Assembly: GCA_023663085.1 (NCBI GenBank)
Contig: JAMPIB010000038.1
Coordinates: 1 to 38,723, forward strand
DNA length: 38,723 bases
Origin: Ruminococcus sp.
GTDB lineage: Bacteria > Bacillota > Clostridia > Lachnospirales > Lachnospiraceae
Direction: 5' to 3'
Part shown: in pieces, positions 33,536 to 38,723 of the stretch
Numbering within the stretch: position 1 is the first letter of the stretch
Layout: every line of letters begins with the position of its first letter
Notes under the pieces: model-generated
Database searches by the model: none
What the model was told of the DNA's origin: nothing
The model's input: only the letters and a program-made list of their open reading frames with translations
Position numbers and translations under genes: made by a program

Positions 33536-35965
33536 ATGAATACAGCATTATCATGGATCAAAGCATATGTACCCGAACTGTCCTGTACGGATCAGGAATA
33601 CGCGGACGTCATGACGTTAACGGGAACCAAAGTGGAAACTTATGAAAGACGCGATAAAAATCTGGAGAAAATCGTTATCGGTCAGATAGAGAAGATTGAG
33701 AAACATCCCGATGCTGATAAGCTGATCGTCTGTCAGGTAAATATCGGTTCGGAAGTCATCCAGATCGTTACAGGCGCGCCGAATGTCAAAGAAGGGGATA
33801 AAGTCCCCGTCGTGCTGGACGGCGGTAAAGTAGCGGGCGGACACGACGGCGGCCCGTTACCGGAGGACGGTATCGTTATCAAAGCGGGAAAACTGCGCGG
33901 CGTTCCCTCTAACGGCATGATGTGTTCCATAGAAGAACTTGGCTCTTCCAGAGAGATGTATCCGGAGGCGCCGGAAATGGGCATCTATATTTTCCCGGAG
34001 GATGCCAGGATCGGCGAGGACGCCGTAGAAGCGCTCGGTCTGCGGGATACGGTTTTTGAATATGAAATCACCTCTAACAGAGTGGACTGCTACAGCGTTC
34101 TCGGCGTGGCCAGAGAAGCGGCGGCGGCATTTAAGAAACCTTTTATCGCCCCGAAAGTGGAAGTCAAAGCAAATCATGAGAGAGTAGAAGATTATGTCAG
34201 TGTAGAGGTGGAGGATACGGAACTTTGCACGCGTTACTGCGCGAGAGTCTGCACGAATATTAAGATTGGCCCTTCGCCTAAATGGATGCAGCTGCGGCTG
34301 GCGGCCAGCGGGATACGTCCCATCAACAATCTGGTCGATATCACCAACTACGTCATGGAAGAGTACGGCCAGCCGATGCACGCTTTTGATCTGGATACGG
34401 TAGCGGGACATAAAATTATCGTGCGCCGCGCCAAAGACGGAGACGTTTTCCAGACTCTGGACGGACAGATGCGCAATCTGGATGCCGATATGCTGATGAT
34501 CTGCGACGCGGAGAAAGAAATCGGTATCGCCGGTATCATGGGCGGTGAAAACTCCAAGATCACGGAGGAGGTAAAGACTGTATTATTTGAGGCGGCAACT
34601 TTTAACGGCGCCAATATCAGAAAATCCGCCAAGAGGCTGGGAATGCGTACCGACGCGTCGAGTATTTTTGAGAAAGGATTAGACCCCCGCAACGCGCAGG
34701 CGGCTATTGACAGAGCGTGCCAGCTCATACAGGAACTTGGCTGCGGCGAGGTGGTAGACGGCATGGTGGATGTCTGTGTGCCTCTGCCCGAACTGCGGAA
34801 GATCAGATTCGACCCGCAGCGTATCAACGAACTTTTAGGGACTGATGTTTCCGAGCAGGAAATGGAAGAAATTTTTGCCAGACTGGAACTCGTACTGGAA
34901 ACGCAGGATGATGGTACGAAAGTATTGACGATTCCTTCTTTCAGGCAGGACTTGGAAGGGATTGCGGATATTGCGGAAGAAGTAGCGCGTTTTTACGGTT
35001 ATGATAAGATTCCGACGACCCTGCCAAGCGGCGAGGCCACGACGGGTAAGCTGTCCTTTAAATTAAGGATTGAGCAGAAAGCGAGAGATATCGCGGAGTT
35101 TTGCGGCTTTTCACAGGGAATGTGCTATTCTTTTGAAAGTCCCAAAGTATTTGATAAACTGTTGCTGGATGCTGACGATGACCTGCGGAAGGCTGTCACT
35201 ATCGCCAATCCGTTAGGGGAAGATTTCTCTATCATGCGGACGATTTCCTTAAACGGAATGCTGACCAGTCTGGCCACGAATTTTAACCGCAGAAATAAAG
35301 ATGTGCGTTTATACGAACTTGGCAACGTATATCTGCCGAAGGAACTGCCGCTTAGCGAACTGCCGGATGAAAGGATGCAGTTTACTTTAGGTATGTATGG
35401 GGAAGGCGATTTCTTTACCATGAAAGGTGTGGTAGAAGAGTTCCTGGAAAGTATCGGTATGGATAAGAAGCCTTCCTACGACCCGAAAGCGGGCAAAAAC
35501 TTCCTGCATCCGGGACGTCAGGCCAATATCTGCTATGATAAAAAGATAATCGGTTATCTGGGCGAAGTGCATCCGGAAGTATGCGACAATTACGATATCA
35601 AGACCAAAGTATACGTTGCAGTCCTCGATATGCCGGAGATACTGCCTTTTGCAACTTTTGACAGAAAATATACAGGCGTGGCAAGATTTCCTGCTGTATC
35701 CCGCGATATCAGCATGGTCGTGCCCAAAGAAATACTGGTCGGCGAGATAGAAGCCATGATCGTACAGCGCGGCGGGAAGATTCTGGAAGACTATAATTTA
35801 TTCGATATTTACGAGGGTACGCAGATCAGGGACGGTTATAAGTCGGTGGCTTATTCCATTACCTTCCGCGCCAAAGACAGGACGTTGGAAGATGCGGATG
35901 TTACGGCAGCCATGCGGAAGATATTGAACGGTCTCGAAGGTATGGGCATTGAACTGAGAAGTTAG
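33536..35965 (+). CDS. pheT: Phenylalanyl-tRNA synthetase beta subunit
   Basis: The 809-residue subunit has the normal domain order: N-terminal B1 (1-40), tRNA-binding EMAP-like domain (about 42-150, with HPDADKLIVCQVNIG), B3/B4 editing domain (about 215-395), B5 (about 405-475), the catalytic-like core (from about 490) and the ferredoxin-like anticodon-binding domain (about 715-809, with RFPAVSRDISMVV). It would form an alpha2-beta2 complex with PheS in the cytoplasm. The start follows GAAAGGAATC at ATG 33536. No separate promoter was seen in the 82-base gap after pheS. Confidence 0.97.
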   Translation: MNTALSWIKAYVPELSCTDQEYADVMTLTGTKVETYERRDKNLEKIVIGQIEKIEKHPDADKLIVCQVNIGSEVIQIVTGAPNVKEGDKVPVVLDGGKVAGGHDGGPLPEDGIVIKAGKLRGVPSNGMMCSIEELGSSREMYPEAPEMGIYIFPEDARIGEDAVEALGLRDTVFEYEITSNRVDCYSVLGVAREAAAAFKKPFIAPKVEVKANHERVEDYVSVEVEDTELCTRYCARVCTNIKIGPSPKWMQLRLAASGIRPINNLVDITNYVMEEYGQPMHAFDLDTVAGHKIIVRRAKDGDVFQTLDGQMRNLDADMLMICDAEKEIGIAGIMGGENSKITEEVKTVLFEAATFNGANIRKSAKRLGMRTDASSIFEKGLDPRNAQAAIDRACQLIQELGCGEVVDGMVDVCVPLPELRKIRFDPQRINELLGTDVSEQEMEEIFARLELVLETQDDGTKVLTIPSFRQDLEGIADIAEEVARFYGYDKIPTTLPSGEATTGKLSFKLRIEQKARDIAEFCGFSQGMCYSFESPKVFDKLLLDADDDLRKAVTIANPLGEDFSIMRTISLNGMLTSLATNFNRRNKDVRLYELGNVYLPKELPLSELPDERMQFTLGMYGEGDFFTMKGVVEEFLESIGMDKKPSYDPKAGKNFLHPGRQANICYDKKIIGYLGEVHPEVCDNYDIKTKVYVAVLDMPEILPFATFDRKYTGVARFPAVSRDISMVVPKEILVGEIEAMIVQRGGKILEDYNLFDIYEGTQIRDGYKSVAYSITFRAKDRTLEDADVTAAMRKILNGLEGMGIELRS

Positions 35966-36047
35966 GCTGATGCTTGCCGCCCGGCGCAGAAAAGAGTAAA
36001 ATAGAGAATCATAAAAGAAGAAAACAAAAATGGAAAGGATGCTGAAT

Positions 36048-37481
36048 ATGGAAACAAAAAATACCTGGGAAACCTATAATGCGAAACAGTTAAAAGAAGT
36101 AGACGCTTTTGCCGGAGAATACATGGATTTTCTGGATAACGGCAAGACAGAGCGGGAATGTATCGACGAAATTGTCAATCTGATCGAAAAAGAAGGGTAC
36201 AAAGAACTCGGCGGACTGGTGAAAAACCAGAGCAGCTTAAAATGCGGCGATAAAGTATATTCCGTATGGATGAACAAGTCCATCGTCATGTTCCAGATCG
36301 GTAAAAAAGCGCTGGCGCAGGGCATGAACATTCTCGGCGCGCATATTGATTCACCACGTTTGGATGTAAAGCAGAACCCGTTATATGAAGACGGCGGTTT
36401 TGCTTATCTGGATACGCATTATTACGGCGGCGTCAAGAAATATCAGTGGGTAACCATTCCTCTGGCGCTTCATGGCGTGATTGTCAAAAAAGATGGCACG
36501 ACCGTAGAAGTAAATATCGGCGAGAACGAAGACGACCCCGTATTTTTCGTATCGGATCTGCTCATTCACTTAGCGCAGGAGCAGCTTGAAAAAAAAGCCT
36601 CCAAAGTCATCGAAGGCGAGGCGTTAGATATCGTCATCGGCAACAAACCGCTCGTCATTGATAAAAAAGATAAGAAGAAAAAAGGGGACGCCGAAGAAGA
36701 GGATAAGGCCGGAAAAGATGCAGTTAAAAATAATATCCTTTCTATTTTGAAAGAGACTTACGATATCGAAGAGGAAGATTTTATCTCCGCCGAACTGGAA
36801 GTCGTTCCGGCAGGAAAAGCCAGAGAAGCAGGATTTGACAGAAGCATGATCTTATCTTACGGACAGGATGACAGAGTATGCGCTTTTTCTTCCTTAAAGG
36901 CTATGCTGGAAGTTGGACAGACTGAGAGAACGGCCTGCTGTATCCTGGTAGATAAAGAAGAGATCGGCAGCGTCGGAGCAACGGGTATGCAGTCAAAATT
37001 CTTTGAAAATGCCGTGGCCGAAGTGATGAACCTCACGGGAGAGTACAGCGAATTAAATGTAAGAAGATGCCTCGCGGCCTCCTGTATGCTTTCTTCGGAC
37101 GTCAGCAGCGCTTATGATCCCTCTTATGCGTCCAGCTTCGATAAGAAAAACGTAGCTTATCTCGGCGGCGGTATGGTATTTAACAAATTTACCGGTTCAA
37201 GAGGCAAATCCGGTTCTAACGACGCCAACGCGGAATATATTGCCCATATCAGAAATATTTTTGAAAAAGAAAGCGTCAATTTCCAGACCGCGGAACTTGG
37301 TAAAGTAGACCTTGGCGGCGGCGGAACGATTGCTTATATCCTTGCGCTCTATGGCATGAACGTCATTGACAGCGGCGTTGCAGTCTTAAATATGCACGCA
37401 CCCTGGGAGGCAACGAGCAAGGCCGACGTATACGAGACAAAGAGAGGGTATATCGCTTTTTTAAAAAATGCTGATCTATAG
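36048..37481 (+). CDS. M18-family aminopeptidase
   Basis: The 477-residue metallopeptidase removes N-terminal residues from peptides. The zinc-site motifs appear in order: GAHIDSPRLD (first His/Asp), the YGQDDRV region, DKEEIGSVGATG (catalytic and metal glutamates), SSDVSSAYDP, and NMHAPWEATSKADVYE (last His). A Lys/Glu-rich insert (about 210-235) separates the halves. ATG 36048 follows AAAGG at nine bases; ATG 36030 and 36039 are in frame but less well placed. No signal peptide is seen, so it is probably cytoplasmic. Confidence 0.93.
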   Translation: METKNTWETYNAKQLKEVDAFAGEYMDFLDNGKTERECIDEIVNLIEKEGYKELGGLVKNQSSLKCGDKVYSVWMNKSIVMFQIGKKALAQGMNILGAHIDSPRLDVKQNPLYEDGGFAYLDTHYYGGVKKYQWVTIPLALHGVIVKKDGTTVEVNIGENEDDPVFFVSDLLIHLAQEQLEKKASKVIEGEALDIVIGNKPLVIDKKDKKKKGDAEEEDKAGKDAVKNNILSILKETYDIEEEDFISAELEVVPAGKAREAGFDRSMILSYGQDDRVCAFSSLKAMLEVGQTERTACCILVDKEEIGSVGATGMQSKFFENAVAEVMNLTGEYSELNVRRCLAASCMLSSDVSSAYDPSYASSFDKKNVAYLGGGMVFNKFTGSRGKSGSNDANAEYIAHIRNIFEKESVNFQTAELGKVDLGGGGTIAYILALYGMNVIDSGVAVLNMHAPWEATSKADVYETKRGYIAFLKNADL

Positions 37482-37547
37482 GATACGATCTGACGATTTT
37501 TGACGGATAAAGATGGCGTATACGAATAATAAGCGCGGGCGAATTTT

Positions 37548-38588
37548 ATGGAAAAAATAGAATTAAAAAAATCAGATTTTTATTTTGACCTGCCGCCGGA
37601 ACTGATCGCACAGGATCCGATAGAAGACCGCAGCTCCTCCAGACTTCTATTGTTGAATAAAAAGACCGGAGCGGTGGAACATCATATTTTTCATGAGATC
37701 ATCAATTATTTATATCCAGGCGATTGTCTGGTGTTAAATGATACGAAAGTGATCCCGGCAAGACTTATGGGCGTTCGTGAAGATACGGGCGCCTCTGTTG
37801 AGGTACTGCTTTTAAAACGCAGGGAAAACGATATCTGGGAAACGCTGGTAAAACCTGGTAAAAAAGCCAGACTGGGCATGAAACTGGTGTTTGGAGAGGG
37901 TCTTTTACAGGCGGAAATATTAGAGGTCGTAGAAGAAGGCAACAGGCTGATACGCTTTTCTTATGAAGGTATTTTTGAAGAGATACTTGACCGACTCGGC
38001 GAGATGCCCCTGCCGCCTTATATCACACATAAATTACAGGATAAGGGCAGATATCAGACGGTATATGCACGCTATGAAGGCTCGGCCGCCGCGCCGACCG
38101 CCGGGTTGCATTTTACACACGAACTGCTGCGCGCCATAGAAGAAAAGGGCGTGGAAATCGCCTATGTGACGCTGCATGTAGGACTCGGTACTTTTCGTCC
38201 GGTAAAAACAGAAAATATCTTAGAACATCATATGCACTCGGAATACTATCAGGTGGGCAGGGAGGCGGCGGATAAGATAAATCATGCCAAAGAAAGCGGC
38301 CATCGTGTCATCTGTGTGGGAACGACAAGCTGCCGGACGGTAGAGAGCGCAGCGGATGAAAACGGCAGAGTCTGCGAAGGCTGTGATAATACGCAGATCT
38401 TTATTTATCCCGGCTACCGTTTCAAAGTACTCGATGCTCTGATCACCAATTTTCATCTGCCGGAATCGACGCTGGTGATGCTCGTATCCGCGCTGGCCGG
38501 ACGGGAAGAGGTGCTGCATGCCTATGAAGAGGCGATTCGGGAAAGGTATCGGTTCTTTAGTTTCGGGGATGCGATGTTTATTCGATAA
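37548..38588 (+). CDS. queA: S-adenosylmethionine:tRNA ribosyltransferase-isomerase
   Basis: The 346-residue enzyme adds the ribosyl part of SAM to preQ1 in tRNA, forming epoxyqueuosine. It has [15 protein letters not shown] with 'DRSSSRLL', [52 protein letters not shown] and [16 protein letters not shown], all characteristic of QueA. Only a weak GCGGGCGA site precedes ATG 37548. tgt, its common neighbour, does not follow within the 135 bases that remain. Confidence 0.96.
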   Translation: MEKIELKKSDFYFDLPPELIAQDPIEDRSSSRLLLLNKKTGAVEHHIFHEIINYLYPGDCLVLNDTKVIPARLMGVREDTGASVEVLLLKRRENDIWETLVKPGKKARLGMKLVFGEGLLQAEILEVVEEGNRLIRFSYEGIFEEILDRLGEMPLPPYITHKLQDKGRYQTVYARYEGSAAAPTAGLHFTHELLRAIEEKGVEIAYVTLHVGLGTFRPVKTENILEHHMHSEYYQVGREAADKINHAKESGHRVICVGTTSCRTVESAADENGRVCEGCDNTQIFIYPGYRFKVLDALITNFHLPESTLVMLVSALAGREEVLHAYEEAIRERYRFFSFGDAMFIR

Positions 38589-38598
38589 AAACCTGAAA

Positions 38599-38625
38599 CC
38601 ACTTTTGGGAAGTGAAAATTTTTTG
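38599..38625 (+). terminator. Possible terminator of queA
   Basis: CACTT/AAGTG (38600-38604 with 38610-38614) with a 5-base loop is followed by AAAATTTTTT. The stem is short and the A-run weakens it, so the call is tentative. Confidence 0.35.
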
Positions 38626-38634
38626 ATGGGAATA

Positions 38635-38663
38635 TTGCAATCAGGATTTGCATATGCTATAAT
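38635..38663 (+). promoter_or_regulatory. Promoter of a gene beyond the window
   Basis: TTGCAA (38635-38640) and a perfect TATAAT (38658-38663) are 17 bases apart, after the queA stop. It points right, to a transcript starting near 38670. The last 60 bases are too few to show the gene. Confidence 0.6.
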
Positions 38664-38723
38664 GCCAATAGGCAAAAAGCGATTGCTTAATCAATGAGTA
38701 ACACAGAGAAAAGCCGGGTGTGC

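Noticed and set aside
38694-38723. Start of a gene at the right edge (ATG 38694, ten codons open)
   Set aside because: There is no Shine-Dalgarno sequence and only 30 bases are visible, so no coding call is justified.
1-38723. CRISPR array, prophage, insertion sequence or integrase
   Set aside because: No regularly spaced repeats, transposase, integrase or phage structural genes were seen on either strand.

Overview
The window looks like a chromosomal segment from an anaerobic, low-to-mid GC Firmicute, most likely a Clostridia/Lachnospiraceae gut-type bacterium. This is inferred from the strong AGGAGG-type ribosome binding sites, the oxygen-independent cobalamin route (CbiD, CbiG, CbiF, CbiH, CbiK), a T-box leader in front of pheST, a 6S-like RNA, and GHKL/LytTR signalling genes. 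No mobile-element genes or rRNA/tRNA genes were seen.

Region 1 (1-741) holds the 3' end of a small Phd-like gene, a sigma-A type promoter, a cobalamin riboswitch, two tandem hairpins and a rho-independent terminator. Region 2 (742-22759) is one long plus-strand cobalamin gene cluster with very tight spacing and many overlaps. It opens with a lipoprotein form of the CbiK cobaltochelatase and an ABC importer of the FecB/FecCD/FepC type. Then follow cbiP, cobT, cobU, cobS, a short CobU-like paralog, cobC, cbiB, cobD, cbiC, cbiD, cbiF, cbiG, cbiH, a cbiJ-cbiE-cbiT triple fusion and cbiA. The cluster ends with a cysteine-rich small protein and an EamA-type transporter. Together these take cobalt-precorrin intermediates through ring contraction and methylation to cobyrinic acid diamide (CbiA), cobyric acid (CbiP), cobinamide (CbiB with the aminopropanol arm from CobD) and cobalamin (CobU, CobS, CobT, CobC). 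CbiL, uroporphyrinogen methyltransferase and a corrinoid adenosyltransferase are not in the window. A 204-base fold-back element sits between cbiC and cbiD.

Region 3 (22859-26872) holds a LytTR response regulator and GHKL sensor kinase pair, a possible 19-residue peptide, a charged coiled-coil protein, and an AAA/DUF4143-type ATPase preceded by a near-perfect palindrome. Region 4 (26923-31978) holds mscL with a zinc ribbon on the minus strand, a transglutaminase-fold protein, a 6S-like RNA with its own promoter and a terminator-like hairpin downstream, a large SpoIID/LytB-domain protein and a YihY-family membrane protein. Region 5 (31953-38723) holds a promoter and phenylalanine T-box leader, pheS, pheT, an M18 aminopeptidase and queA, then a promoter for a gene beyond the window.

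The most unusual system is the exported CbiK-ABC module at the head of the riboswitch-controlled operon. The next most unusual are the fold-back element, the palindrome at the ATPase gene, and the short CobU paralog.
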